Shown: positions 20,680-30,612 of the stretch, piece by piece | Layout: every line of letters starts with the position of its first letter | Numbering within the stretch: position 1 is the stretch's first letter | Origin: Cyanidiococcus yangmingshanensis | Taxonomy: Eukaryota > Rhodophyta > Bangiophyceae > Cyanidiales > Cyanidiaceae | DNA: 64,000 nt | Direction: 5' to 3' | NCBI GenBank assembly: GCA_013995675.1 | Contig: VWRR01000012.1 | Location: forward strand, 434,001-498,000 | The notes under the pieces: generated by a model | The model's database searches: none | What the model was told of the DNA's origin: nothing | The model's input: the letters and a program-made list of their open reading frames with translations, nothing else | Position numbers and translations under genes: made by a program

Positions 20680-22578
20680 AACGACACCGCTGACGCCCCC
20701 TTCCCAACGTCCTTCGGTACGTTCACGTACACGTACAGCTTGTCGCCTAGGCGTGGACTCGTTCAACGGAAGCGCCGAGCCGCACCATACACTCGCGCGC
20801 GCGCTATGCGACCGCTGTAGTTAGCGCGCGTCGACGATGGCTAGCGGTCCGACACGGAGCCCCAGAACAGGCACTCGTCGCACGTTCATGTACTTGCGTT
20901 GCAGATACCAACGAACTCGTTACAAAGAGGTAGCGGCACAGACGACCACCAGCTTTGAGACCCACGCTCAGGGACGCACCTTGGTCACAACCGCCACTCG
21001 ATACTGCCCAGCCACACTGTCGTTTCATCATTTTTTCTCCAAACAAGTCGTACACCCACTTCCAAAACGCTCAAATTCCTGTCTTTAAGAAGTTCGCTCC
21101 ACTTTAGAAAAAGAGAGGACTGGTGGTTATCGATGCGTGTCGACGCACTCGGTTGTGCGTGCAGGGTCAACGCGCGAACACGCCACAGCGTTTGCCGGAA
21201 TGGCATGGCCGGCGGGCGCGCTCGCACGCGCAACCGATTCAAATCGCAGGGCGCAGCGTGTCGAACTCGCCACCCGGCCATGCATACGACATGGATCTCG
21301 CCGGCCAACGGGATTTCCAGCGCCAAGATTCTTTCGTGCACGATTTTGCGACACGATGCGTCGAAACGGACAGTCAAGGCTGGTGCCGAATGCGGCCGGG
21401 ATCGCGCCCCGGGCGGAGCGCTGTCCCGCTTGGCGTATCATCTCCATGCGGCGTCGCTCGGGCAGGCCTCCGTGCGCGACCTGTCTCTATTGGCTGGGAT
21501 GGGTTTTAGAAACGGTCCTTTTCGTCCATGGAACGTTATATGGCGGCTCCTCTGCGTCGATAACCCATGCATGCATGATATGCGTGCTCGTTTCGTAGCC
21601 ACGTGTCGCCAAGATTGCGTTGGGCACTCGAATGCGCACGCAACATGCGTGTTGATCGTAGAGAATCGTATCGCTGGTATGCGTGCACGCAAGCACGACG
21701 CGAGGAAATCGAGCCGCTGCTGCTACGATCGTCATGGCATGGACCTGCGCGCACATGCATCAGATTCGATGACGCCGCGGAGGCCTCGACCCGGGATCGT
21801 GCGGCCATAGGCGACTTGACCCTGATCTTGCTCGATTTTTCGCGAACTGCAATGCGTATACGTAGAGGTTTTCGCTCCGTTACTGCACAAATGTTCAGGG
21901 AACGTCTAGAGCGTTCGTCGTATCGGATGGCTCTCGCTCGGAGGTACGCGGATCGCGCAATGTCTCCAAACAAGCCACTTAAAGTCCAGGCAGGAAAAGC
22001 GTCAGTCTTTGTGACTGCCTTTGGCATCCTACCCGAACGCTCTGTGACAAAAAGAGAGGCTGGCTCATATATAAGTGCTCAGATGACGTTATGGTCAGGT
22101 CCTGGACGGTTTTATGTCCCACGCGAAAGCATCTGTTCACCGAAACAAGCATCTGGGTCAGGCCGCTCGGTGGCCAAGGCGTTTTCGTCGTTTCGTTTTC
22201 CAGTGGGGCCATCAACGGTTTTCAGACGTGCGGTCGAATGCTTGGTTGGCATCTTTGATCATGCAGTGAAGGATACCAAGCTCCGGTGGAGACGACGGAC
22301 TTTTCCATCTCGTCCGTTGTGTCCGTTCTGCAGAGTATTTGAATCCAGAGCACTCTGTTTCAAGGTTGGTTATGTGCCGCACTGCTCATTCGAGTGCTCC
22401 CCAATACCTCTCTTTTTGAAACAGGCACCACTATTCCACATTTATACTCGATTGTGGGGCAAAGGCGAGCTGTCTTTGGGACACGCGTCCTTGCGCCAGC
22501 GTGCAAACGTCCTGTGACGAACCCGAAGTTGACGTCGACGCGTGCTCAACTTTTGCAGATAACGCCGAACCCGAGCAT
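20680..22578. other. Intergenic, about 1.9 kb, with doubtful frames
   Basis: The minus-strand frame 20804-21055 starts at an ATG-rich, transit-like segment and could be the missing leader of the BASS carrier if another +1 displacement is assumed; this is speculation. A plus-strand frame from about 21647 to 22517 is long (about 290 codons) but Arg-rich, unrecognised and matched by antisense frames, so I do not call it. One ATGCGTGTCGA element lies at 21133, and GCATGC/TGCGTG words are dense around 21560-21680. Confidence 0.35.
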
Positions 22579-22890
22579 TTAATTCGAGTTCGATGGCGGC
22601 TTTTTCTGCAGATAGCGTCGGTTTCCGTACAACTCGCGACGCGTCTTTGCACCGCTCGCCGGAGGGAGGCGTGACTCGTCACCAATCACGTCACCAAGGC
22701 TGCGCAGCATAAAAGCTGTTCCAGCGAGGATAGCCCCGGCGAGCGCCACGACAACGTAGTCTGGCGGAAGCTGGTACCCAATGGATCTGTCTCGATGCTG
22801 CCACCGAGTCGAACCTGGTCCCAAACAGACCCGAAACCTGTCCTGTGCTCGTGAAGCAGGACAAGCCACCGCTACCCAAATGTTGTGCAT
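22579..22890 (-). CDS. Small single-helix membrane protein, unknown
   Basis: 103 residues from ATG 22890. A basic N-terminal part of about 40 residues could be an organelle presequence. QLPPDYVVVALAGAILAG starts one hydrophobic helix (about residues 45-62), followed by a charged tail with RRELYGNRRYLQKKPP. The architecture resembles small accessory subunits of respiratory or photosynthetic complexes, but no family is recognised. The frame displaced by one base over the leader also reads as a plausible presequence, so the exact N-terminus is uncertain. Confidence 0.45.
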   Translation of the reverse strand: MHNIWVAVACPASRAQDRFRVCLGPGSTRWQHRDRSIGYQLPPDYVVVALAGAILAGTAFMLRSLGDVIGDESRLPPASGAKTRRELYGNRRYLQKKPPSNSN

Positions 22891-23519
22891 ATTGACCTTG
22901 TCCAACCCGCTCTCGGCTGCGTTAAAACGACGCTGACTTGTCAAACTTGGCCTTTTACCGTTCCACCTCAAGTTCTGAGGCCTGAGGGTGACTCTGCTGC
23001 AGTTCTGAGGGAGCCTTGTGAACGCAGCCGACGACGATGGCCAAAGATGTGCTGTCGAGCGTTCGTCCGTCCAACGCTTGCTCCGATCTCGTTTCCAAGT
23101 GGACGAGCAGCACCCGGGACCAGTCCGTTCCAGTCACCAACTTTTTCGAGGCCATCTAGAAGACTTGGGAATTGGATTGCATCAAGTGTGGTGTGAACAG
23201 GTGCATGACACCGTTGAAGCCATTTTTTAATCCTCGTTTCTGTAGAGTATACAAGGCTAGGGCATCGATCGTATCCTTTACACAAAATCTTGTTGTCGTA
23301 TGTGCTGTGTGATCAAGCGGGTCGCTCCATTCAAGCTCGTTCCCTACTCTTCATTTCTTTGGGATGTGTAAGCCGCGTGCACCAACCAGGTCTTTTGCCG
23401 ACGTTTCGTCCATCAACGCGTGGCATTTCGCTGAGCGAACCTGAACCGAACATTCGTCGCTCGCATCGGGCCACCATCACTGACAGCGTCCATAAAACGC
23501 CTGCCGAAACGACACTATG
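22891..23519. other. Intergenic, about 630 bp
   Basis: No supportable gene between the small membrane protein's start and the 3' end of the polytopic membrane protein. Short frames at 22885-23285 have no recognisable content. Confidence 0.45.
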
Positions 23520-24432
23520 CTAGGGCTCGGTTTTCTCCATTGGAGTGGAACCGAGTTCGGTCACCGGTGGCAATGGACTAAAGATAGTCTGCGATTGTCG
23601 CCAGCGAATATAGAAGGTCAAAGGCGTCGTGCCAAGCAGCACCGCCATCAGCCACGAGAAAAGGCAACCGAAAGCGACATCGAACCATGGATAAAAGAAG
23701 CACACGAGTCCGCAGAAGAGCATCGGTGACCAGAGCCCGAGAATCATCGGAAATGTGGCGCTCGCCTGGAAGGCGTCACCATGGGACCACCACAGCGCCA
23801 CCATGCTGGTAAGAAACACTGCTGGCCATACTGCAATGATACCGGCAGTCGCAGGCCATTCACGTGATAGCCAAACGGCACTGGAGACTGCCAGAAAGGC
23901 TAGTGAGGCGCGAATAGGATGCACCCACCAAGCCACGGGTCTGATGCTGGTAACTGCCTTTGGAATATGCCATGTCCCGACGAGACCGACCAGGAGTACG
24001 AGCAGGGCGCAGGCCATCGCGATGCAGTAGAGTGCGATGCTATGGCTCGTACGGCGCAACCATGAAACCAAAGATAGCACTGGAAAGGCTAGCATAGACC
24101 AGAGGGCGAGAGAGCCACCAACCAGGAGTGCGAGCTGGAAGCGTTCTGCGCAGCGTGATCCGCGACACCCACATCGGCAGGAAACGCCAACAAGTCAGAA
24201 AACCCGCGTTCACCAGAAGCCCTATCGGTGCGGAAGCCATACTTGATCGAAAAGAGTGTACATCTTGGCGTGCGATCCAGATCCCAACCGAGGCCGGGGT
24301 GATGGTTCCGGGCACTGTCGCGAGCACGCCACCGAGTGCTCCCCCGCAACGCTCTATCAGCGCACACACCGCCATTGCAATCATTGCCGCCCACAGTCCT
24401 GATACGAGTGCTTCAACCCAGTGCGCGACCAT
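23520..24432 (-). CDS. Unknown polytopic membrane protein with two similar halves; one-base frame displacement
   Basis: Expected 303 residues from ATG 24432. The first half has GGALGGVLATVPGTITPASV and the second TAGIIAVWPAVFLTSMVALW. Both have small-residue-rich helices followed by threonine/proline turns and may derive from an internal duplication. About eight helices are visible. The first half stays in one frame to PLVYA and the second continues in the +1 frame as LAFPVLSLVSWL. The break is at about 24096 (CTG GTC TAT GCT, read with the T dropped). In the unshifted frame the protein would stop at 24040 after four helices. I do not recognise the family and infer no substrate. It is divergent to the EamA transporter. 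Confidence 0.65.
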
Positions 24433-24874
24433 ATCCAAGTCTAGATATGAACCGTTGCTCGGGTTACGCGTCGTGCCTAATCTGATTATGTCCTTCTCGG
24501 GGTGCTGCAACCACCCGGCTGCTCGAGCGTTCACGCCAGTAAACCCGTGCGCTCTCGTTATGACTCGTCTTTGCGCTCCAATCAAGTTCACGTACCCAGC
24601 ACTGACACTTAGATCAACTTCATTATTGGTCAAGAACCTGAATCGCTTGAACCAAACTCCAGTCCTGGGAAAATCAAGCTCAAAGCTTCCCTACAGAACG
24701 ACGGGAGGCGGAGTCGTTGCCTGCAAGTCGTGGCCGGGTTGTCGCATCCGCGCCGATCCAGCCACCGGTTTCAGAAGCGCTTTCTCGGTTGTGGACCGGA
24801 ACCCATCAGCGTAGGTTCGCTTGTGACGGGACTACCAGCGTAGTTTGCCGGTTCATCTAAGAGTTCTGGGCGGT

Positions 24875-26296
24875 ATGACGACGCCGGTCGGTGAATTGGC
24901 CTGGGTTCCCGGCGGCAGCCAAGTTTTCGCCTCTGTTGGCGTTGGCGTTGGCGTCTCGGCTGCTGCTCGTTGCGTTCCAGCTCTGCTTGTCTCTGGAACG
25001 CGTAGATGCTCCTGGTATGTCCGAAGAGGCTCCAGAGCATGTAGTCATTATCTCCAAATCCGCAGTGATACCCAGCCGGATGCGAATCGAGGCTCGGCAG
25101 CGAACGGAGAGCAACGTCTTGGAACACAGCGAGCAGTGCAGCCAGCGTCCACGGAGGGGACCGCTACGGCCACTTCATCGTCCACGTCGGACGATCTGGT
25201 TACAATAATAGACGGGATACGGGTACCTGGAAGGGCACTTTATTATTTTGTAGCATTTTTATGGGGCTCTTTCTCACCTGCCGTGCGTGAGTTGTACACG
25301 TTGCGGCATCCTCCACCTCCGGCTGTATTCAATACGGCACGACTGCTTCTGTCGTGTGCCACGTTCTGGCCAGTGTGGCTTCAGCAGTGGCGTCAGTTGC
25401 GACAACGATTGAGTGCCAACAACACCGATGGGACGCGCCCTTTGCCGCCATATCGCGAGCTCTATCGGAGACTAGCAGAGCTGTTCTGGTCGGAGACGTA
25501 CAACTGGTTTCGAGGTGGCCTCGAACTTGGCCTCTACGTGTTTCTGGGAAACGTGGCCCAGGTCATTGGACTGGAGTACACTCCAGCATCCCGAGCGGCA
25601 TTTCTGGTTCAGCTCCAGACTGTATTTATTCCGTTGCTGTCGGGGGTTTTCGCCCAGGTCGGGTTCATTGAGGCGGGTTCCTCTCAGCTGAATGGCCAGA
25701 CCCTGATCACCTCCGGTATGGCGTTTCTAGGTGTATTTCTGCTGTCTCAGGATAAGACATCGACCGTGCCATCGAACTGGCTAGGGGACACTTTGGAAGT
25801 CCTGGCGGCATTCACTTTCTCCATTTACGTATTGCGCTTGGACCGGTACGCTCGCGCCCTCCCGGACACAACGCCCCTCGCTGCGACAAAAATTCTCGTC
25901 CAAGCCGTATGCAGCCTTGGCTGGGCAGCTTTCAGCAGTCATCCGAATGGAAATGTGGGCGTCGCTGCTGAGTCTGCAGCACTGGGCTGGTACGATGCCC
26001 TGGTCACCATCGGCGTGGTAGCTTGGACTGGTCTCCTGGTGTCCGCATTCTCCGCTTACGTGCAGCCACAGTGCCAGAAACGAGTTCCAGCCAGCGAGAC
26101 GGGGGTGATTCTCGCGACGCAGCCATTGTTTGCTGCAGCCCTCTCCGTGATGTTTCTCGGTGAGCGCCTCGGTTGGAAAGGCGCTCTAGGCGGTTGTATT
26201 ATTCTGCTTTCTACGGTCGTCTCTTCGTTTCTGAATGGTTCAGGGCGGCGCCGGGACACGCCAAGTGGCCGCAAGACCGATATTGACCACAAGTGA
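24875..26296 (+). CDS. EamA/DMT-superfamily transporter
   Basis: 473 residues from ATG 24875. A leader of about 120 residues, rich in Ala/Ser/Thr, is followed by two EamA repeats with about ten helices. Landmarks are GNVAQVIGLEYTPASRAAFL in the first repeat and ETGVILATQPLFAAALSVMF then GERLGWKGALGG in the second, the typical Glu/Pro/Gly-rich end of DMT carriers. The closest plant relatives I know are plastid or membrane EamA proteins with long N-termini; the substrate is not predictable. The frame is intact. Confidence 0.85.
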   Translation: MTTPVGELAWVPGGSQVFASVGVGVGVSAAARCVPALLVSGTRRCSWYVRRGSRACSHYLQIRSDTQPDANRGSAANGEQRLGTQRAVQPASTEGTATATSSSTSDDLVTIIDGIRVPGRALYYFVAFLWGSFSPAVRELYTLRHPPPPAVFNTARLLLSCATFWPVWLQQWRQLRQRLSANNTDGTRPLPPYRELYRRLAELFWSETYNWFRGGLELGLYVFLGNVAQVIGLEYTPASRAAFLVQLQTVFIPLLSGVFAQVGFIEAGSSQLNGQTLITSGMAFLGVFLLSQDKTSTVPSNWLGDTLEVLAAFTFSIYVLRLDRYARALPDTTPLAATKILVQAVCSLGWAAFSSHPNGNVGVAAESAALGWYDALVTIGVVAWTGLLVSAFSAYVQPQCQKRVPASETGVILATQPLFAAALSVMFLGERLGWKGALGGCIILLSTVVSSFLNGSGRRRDTPSGRKTDIDHK

Positions 26297-26681
26297 CAGC
26301 GTCGCATGCCCGCGTCTGGCACGAGTCTTGCAGTGCCAAACCGATCACTGCTGCTAATCGGGTTCAAGTTCGAAGGACATGTGTGCTTCGACCTAGGTTG
26401 GATTGCGGGCCGCTGTCGCAGCAGCCTGCCAGAAACACCGCACTCGTTTCGATATGTTGATTGTGCCGCAAAGGCGATGGCTGGAGACGGATTGTCTCTT
26501 TGGCATCACTGCTTACTTGAAGGCCGGGACGCATCATGGGTCTCGCCTTCGTGGATGGATTCCGGTGACCCAGCTCCGAACTGGGATTCAGCGAGCTCGT
26601 CTTGGAAATGAGCATTGTTTTCTGTAGCTCCATGAGGATTTCTGCTTCATTTCTATGTTCGGTGCATTCATGAGCTGTGAC
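26297..26681. other. Convergent intergenic, 385 bp
   Basis: No gene seen between the stops of the EamA transporter and the helical-repeat protein. Confidence 0.5.
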
Positions 26682-28079
26682 CTAGGCCGCGGCAATCTTT
26701 GCGAGCAAGGCCACCGCTGCCCTTTGGATCGTATTATGTTCGGGAAAGCGAGCAGCAATATTCACGACGAGGTGATTTGCGAGCGCTGCTCGCCGTTGCT
26801 GCATCCGAGCCGCTGGCATAGTGCTTATAATAGCGAGTGTATGCTCAGCGTGAGCGGCAGTGGCTGGTTTGAATTTTTCGATTTGCTGAATGGCGATTTC
26901 GTTCCAGAATGTAGCGTGGCCGCCGGCAGGGCCCGCGCTGGATTCAGCGAGGCGTCGCAGGAGAACGAGGTGTCGAGGCAGGGTCGCGAGTGCCTGACGA
27001 GCCAAAGTGTCGATCTCGACTCTGCTCAGCGCCGGTCGAGTAGCGTCTCCCAGCATGTAGACCATTAAGCGCTCCGAGCATTCCGAGGTCAGTAAAGAGA
27101 GCTTTTTGCCAAGCGCTTGAACGAGACCGGGAACTGGGATGACTGCAGGATCCAGATTCACCAACGTCGCCGCGATCTGTGTAGCCACCTGGGGGTTGGT
27201 GGTTTCACGCAGCTTTTCAACGAGATACGGCACAGCACCACACGCTTGAAGGCGCTGTGCTCGTTGAGGATCAAGCGAAGCTCGTAACAACGCGCCCATG
27301 CATGCTGGCTCATCCATCGAGTCGAAAGACGAAGGTGATGCTTGCGAGGACTCACCGGTGGGAGTATCGGTCGCGAAACCAGGTGATGGGGGCTCTGGCC
27401 GGACCAACGCCTCCTTCCCGTTTTGTATTTGCGATTGCTCTGCCTGTAATGAGGGTTCCGACAGCTCCGGATGAGCAGCCAAGCGTAGCAGACGGCGGAT
27501 GCTAGGCACCTCAGGGAAAAAGGCCGGGTGTTTGGTAGCATCCACTGCATCTGCAGCCGGATCAGATGGAACCAAAGCCGAGTGCAACCAGCTGCCCAGT
27601 TCTGTGGGTGTCTCGACGCGTTGGAGTGTTGGCGAACCCAAACGGCTCACGCCTTCGATCTGCAGACTCCTCGTGTGCGCTGGCGTCGCTTCCTCGCGCT
27701 GAGCGCGTTGACGCCGCATACGCACAAGAGGACGCACTACTGGACGCTGACGTTGCTCTCTCTCCAACAGGTCTTTCAGTCTCGGCTCGGTAACCCGTTG
27801 CCTCTTTCGACCTACCAGCGTGTCTGTGCCAGCCAGCGAGGGTGGATACCCGCACTGGCGCAAGAGCAGCTGCTGATCGCGGCAAGCGCGCGGCGCCTTG
27901 TTGCCACCATCCGCCCTCATCAACTCATCTTGTCGTTCTCCCTCTTGATGAGTTGACTGCGTCGCTGATACGCGTAATTTTAAGGCCATCGATTCTCGAT
28001 TCTGTGCTTTGAAAGATGTTCCCGAGTGAGCACCGCACGGGCGCGCGCACGCCCACGCAGCTCGGCGAGTCGCGCCCAT
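26682..28079 (-). CDS. Helical-repeat (armadillo-like) protein, unknown
   Basis: 465 residues from ATG 28079. The first 240 are charged and low complexity, with arginine-rich stretches that could be nuclear localisation signals (RKRQR; RMRRQR). The C-terminal 220 residues are helical with repeated leucine/alanine patterns of armadillo/HEAT type, such as LQACGAVPYLVEKLRETTNP and AERTLAIIST-like segments, ending in ALLAKIAAA. ARM repeats mediate protein binding, for example in importin-like or adaptor proteins. No specific family is recognised. The frame is intact. Confidence 0.6.
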   Translation of the reverse strand: MGATRRAAWACARPCGAHSGTSFKAQNRESMALKLRVSATQSTHQEGERQDELMRADGGNKAPRACRDQQLLLRQCGYPPSLAGTDTLVGRKRQRVTEPRLKDLLEREQRQRPVVRPLVRMRRQRAQREEATPAHTRSLQIEGVSRLGSPTLQRVETPTELGSWLHSALVPSDPAADAVDATKHPAFFPEVPSIRRLLRLAAHPELSEPSLQAEQSQIQNGKEALVRPEPPSPGFATDTPTGESSQASPSSFDSMDEPACMGALLRASLDPQRAQRLQACGAVPYLVEKLRETTNPQVATQIAATLVNLDPAVIPVPGLVQALGKKLSLLTSECSERLMVYMLGDATRPALSRVEIDTLARQALATLPRHLVLLRRLAESSAGPAGGHATFWNEIAIQQIEKFKPATAAHAEHTLAIISTMPAARMQQRRAALANHLVVNIAARFPEHNTIQRAAVALLAKIAAA

Positions 28080-28490
28080 CAAAATCGCCTGCGTGCGCGC
28101 GCAACCGGTCGATGCGTGCGGGCGTTCAAAAATTCCAGACGGGATCGCCCATCCATGGGCGCTCTTCTATCTAATGCATGAGACAGGTTTGTGTGTATTC
28201 ACGGTATTGCATGATAAGCATTGAACAGGATTTTGTACATTTATTCCGTTCTATCTGATCCATGAGACAGAGTTTTCAAGTTCATGCTCTTGCGCACAGG
28301 TCATCGGATACAATTCATGATTACCTGGCGCCGAGCATACACGCCTGTGTCACCATGCGACGATTGGATCCTCCGCTGCCACCATTAGGGTCGACTAGAC
28401 CCGAACACAAGCAGGTCGATCGAGAAAATCGACCACAAGCAGCTGTTGATCCATTGAGCAGCTCGGAGATAACGTACATTCCGGTCGTTA
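28080..28490. other. Divergent intergenic, 411 bp
   Basis: Lies between the starts of the helical-repeat protein and the R3H gene. CG-rich TGCGTGCG words occur within 60 bp of the minus-strand ATG. Two similar segments (TCTATCTAATGCATGAGACAG at about 28168, TCTATCTGATCCATGAGACAG at about 28250) form an imperfect repeat. Confidence 0.45.
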
Positions 28491-28833
28491 ATGGCACAAC
28501 AGCATTCAGATTGGGGCTCGCGCTTACGCTCATCGGATATCCACAGACATGATGTGTTCCCATGGGTGCAGCCGTTGCAGCGCGAGATCCTGCACGGTAT
28601 CCACGCTTTGGCTCGAATGTATGGCGTCTCTGAGAGCGGTGCGTCATCCGGTGCAACGTTATGAAGCCGTACTTTGCCGGGATATCGCCAGGCTTTACGC
28701 ATCTGTATGTCCTCTGGGTGTTTCGCTGCAGAGCGCACGTCAACAGCAAGGAACGGCCTCGCGTGCCTGGACCTGGACAGGTGCTCTTATCGATCCTGTT
28801 ATTCTTGTTGTTGTTATCGATCGTTGTGCATGA
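28491..28833 (+). CDS. Small R3H-domain protein; one-base frame displacement
   Basis: The first part, ATG 28491 to TGA 28662-28664, is only 57 codons and has an R3H signature: FPWVQPLQREILHGIHALAR (the Arg-x3-His of the name is REILH), followed by MYGVSES, as in NFX1/FAP1-type R3H domains. These domains bind single-stranded nucleic acid. The expected second half of the domain (basic strand, then PxVSLxxA) is found only in the +1 frame, RYEAVLCRDIARLYASVCPL then GVSLQSARQQQ, ending at 28833. The change would be at about 28635-28664 (GGT GCA ACG TTA TGA). Expected length is 113 residues. The call rests on the short motif and is moderate. Confidence 0.5.
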
Positions 28834-29238
28834 GGCCTGGCCAACGTCCGATGATCAAGTCAGCGGGTCGCTTGCTGATGACCCTGACGAGGAGGATCCA
28901 ACACAGAAAGTTCAACGCACCCTCGATCAGGCTCGACAACCTCTACGCAGCCACTGTACCTCCACAACGTTTCGCACGGTTGTAACATGTTTTGAAGAAA
29001 ACTGCGCAAGAGCGCAAACATTGAATAGAAATCGGTTTTCTTTCGATGGTTACCCGCAGACGGGAAAACGGTTTCGCAGATCGAGGGACTCGTGCGCCTC
29101 GTCGCCTCTAGGCCACGCGCAACGGTTAAGCGCTGCTGGGAACGGAACGGAACGACCACTCGCGTTTTCAAGTTTATGCTACGGTGCTTCGAACAGCGTG
29201 AATAGGCCTGCGCCAACACGGTGTCATCGGTGAGTACG
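28834..29238. other. Intergenic, 405 bp
   Basis: Upstream of peptide N-glycanase. A plus-strand frame (28661-29233) with a hydrophobic run and acidic stretch overlaps the R3H gene in the third frame; I regard it as a shadow. Confidence 0.4.
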
Positions 29239-30612
29239 ATGAGAGCTGAAAGCGCATCGACGCTAGTGCTCTGGTTTGGAGCATCGGCGCTCACACTCTC
29301 CCGAGCAGAGATTGGAGAGACAACGTCGCTTGCTCGCTGGAGAGCACGCCTCTGTGCACTCACAGGTATTGCGCCCGACCTGCAGTACTTGTGCTGGGTC
29401 TCATGGTGCAGCGATTTGGAACCGCCTCTACGCGTTGGTCCCGAAATGCGCGCTGACGGTGGTCTTCCGGTCGAAGAGGCGCTCCCGGCCTTGGTGGCGC
29501 TCGCGGAGGCACGAGCTGAGTTGCTGGGCCCCGCCCGCGGCTCCTCTCACTCCTCTCTGTTGCTTTTACGACGAGATGAATCCTCAGCGAAGAGTTTGGC
29601 GTTTATGATGCGGGTGCTACAGCAGTGGCAGCAGGCACGCTGTCTGGACGAGCGAGCGGTTGAGCAGGTCCGTGCGAGCGGTGTCGTTCCTGTCGCACGT
29701 CTCGAGCAGGCAGCAGAAGACCACCTTAGCAGCATCGTTCGTTCGGAGCTCCGAGACGAGGCAGCTTCAGGAGATGCAGCGGAGATAAGCGGCGCGTTCC
29801 CCATCACTGAGATCTGCCTCACTGCGGCTGTCGTTGTGGAGGCTTTGCGTTGGTTCAAACGAGAGCACTTTCAGTGGGTTCATCGCCCGGCATGTGAGCG
29901 ATGCGGAGAGGAGGCGGTGCGCCTGGTTGGCCTCGACGCTCCAACCGAGCTCGAGGCAGTGCACGCTGCAGGTCGGGTCGAAGTCTACGAATGCTCGCCG
30001 AGCGAGCGGGGTTGTGGCCAGCTTTTACGCTTTCCACGGTACAACGATGCTGTGTATCTGCTGACGCAGGGCCGTCGCGGACGTTGTGGTGAATGGGCGC
30101 AAGCCTTTGCCCTTGCTCTGCGAGTGTGTTCTGTTCCTCGCGTGCGCCTTGTCTTCGACTTTGAGGATCACATCTGGACGGAGTTTTGGAGCGAGTCCTC
30201 GGAAATGTGGATTCATGCGGATCCATGTGAAGAAGTGTTGCACGAGCCGCACCTCTATAGCCGCGGCTGGGGGAAAGCCCTCAGTTGGGTCATTGCGGTG
30301 GAGGTTGGACGCGATGCATGCTACCTGGAGGATCGCAGTCGAGTTTATATACCGTCTGAAGGCTGGCCGTCAATGAAACAGCGTCAAGAGCGTGTCGCTG
30401 GGGATATCTCAGTTGCAACAGGCCTCTTGCGCTTGTTGTCAGCATTATCGGGAGGCGAATTCCACGAAGCAACGCATGCGACTGTTGTTGAGCCGCCTGA
30501 AGCGAGCGCGTCCGGTTCGGAGCGGCAGACGTCATTACGACCTCGCCAATCGGGCGCTCTGGAGTGGATTGCATCAAGAGGCGAAAACGGTCCAGCGCCG
30601 ACGAATCCCTGA
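29239..30612 (+). CDS. PNG1: Peptide:N-glycanase (cytoplasmic PNGase, NGLY1/Png1)
   Basis: 457 residues from ATG 29239. It removes N-glycans from misfolded glycoproteins during ER-associated degradation. The zinc-binding region has CERCG and CSPSERGCG. The transglutaminase-fold triad is Cys in RGRCGEWA (about residue 283), His in DFEDHIWTEFW (about 311) and Asp in WIHADPCE (about 327), followed by GWGKALSWVIA. Near the end RQSGALEWIASRGENG matches the conserved C-terminal RxSGSxxWxxxRGE motif of fungal and plant enzymes, which shows this frame is right to the stop. No N-terminal PUB domain or C-terminal PAW domain is visible. Confidence 0.93.
   Translation: MRAESASTLVLWFGASALTLSRAEIGETTSLARWRARLCALTGIAPDLQYLCWVSWCSDLEPPLRVGPEMRADGGLPVEEALPALVALAEARAELLGPARGSSHSSLLLLRRDESSAKSLAFMMRVLQQWQQARCLDERAVEQVRASGVVPVARLEQAAEDHLSSIVRSELRDEAASGDAAEISGAFPITEICLTAAVVVEALRWFKREHFQWVHRPACERCGEEAVRLVGLDAPTELEAVHAAGRVEVYECSPSERGCGQLLRFPRYNDAVYLLTQGRRGRCGEWAQAFALALRVCSVPRVRLVFDFEDHIWTEFWSESSEMWIHADPCEEVLHEPHLYSRGWGKALSWVIAVEVGRDACYLEDRSRVYIPSEGWPSMKQRQERVAGDISVATGLLRLLSALSGGEFHEATHATVVEPPEASASGSERQTSLRPRQSGALEWIASRGENGPAPTNP

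Noticed and set aside
21603-22517. Plus-strand frame of 304 codons
   Set aside because: Arg/Ser-rich, no recognisable domain, antisense frames of similar quality, no ATG near its beginning.
26340-26400. GGTTCAAGTTCGAAGG, reminiscent of a tRNA T-arm
   Set aside because: No acceptor stem or D-arm could be paired around it.
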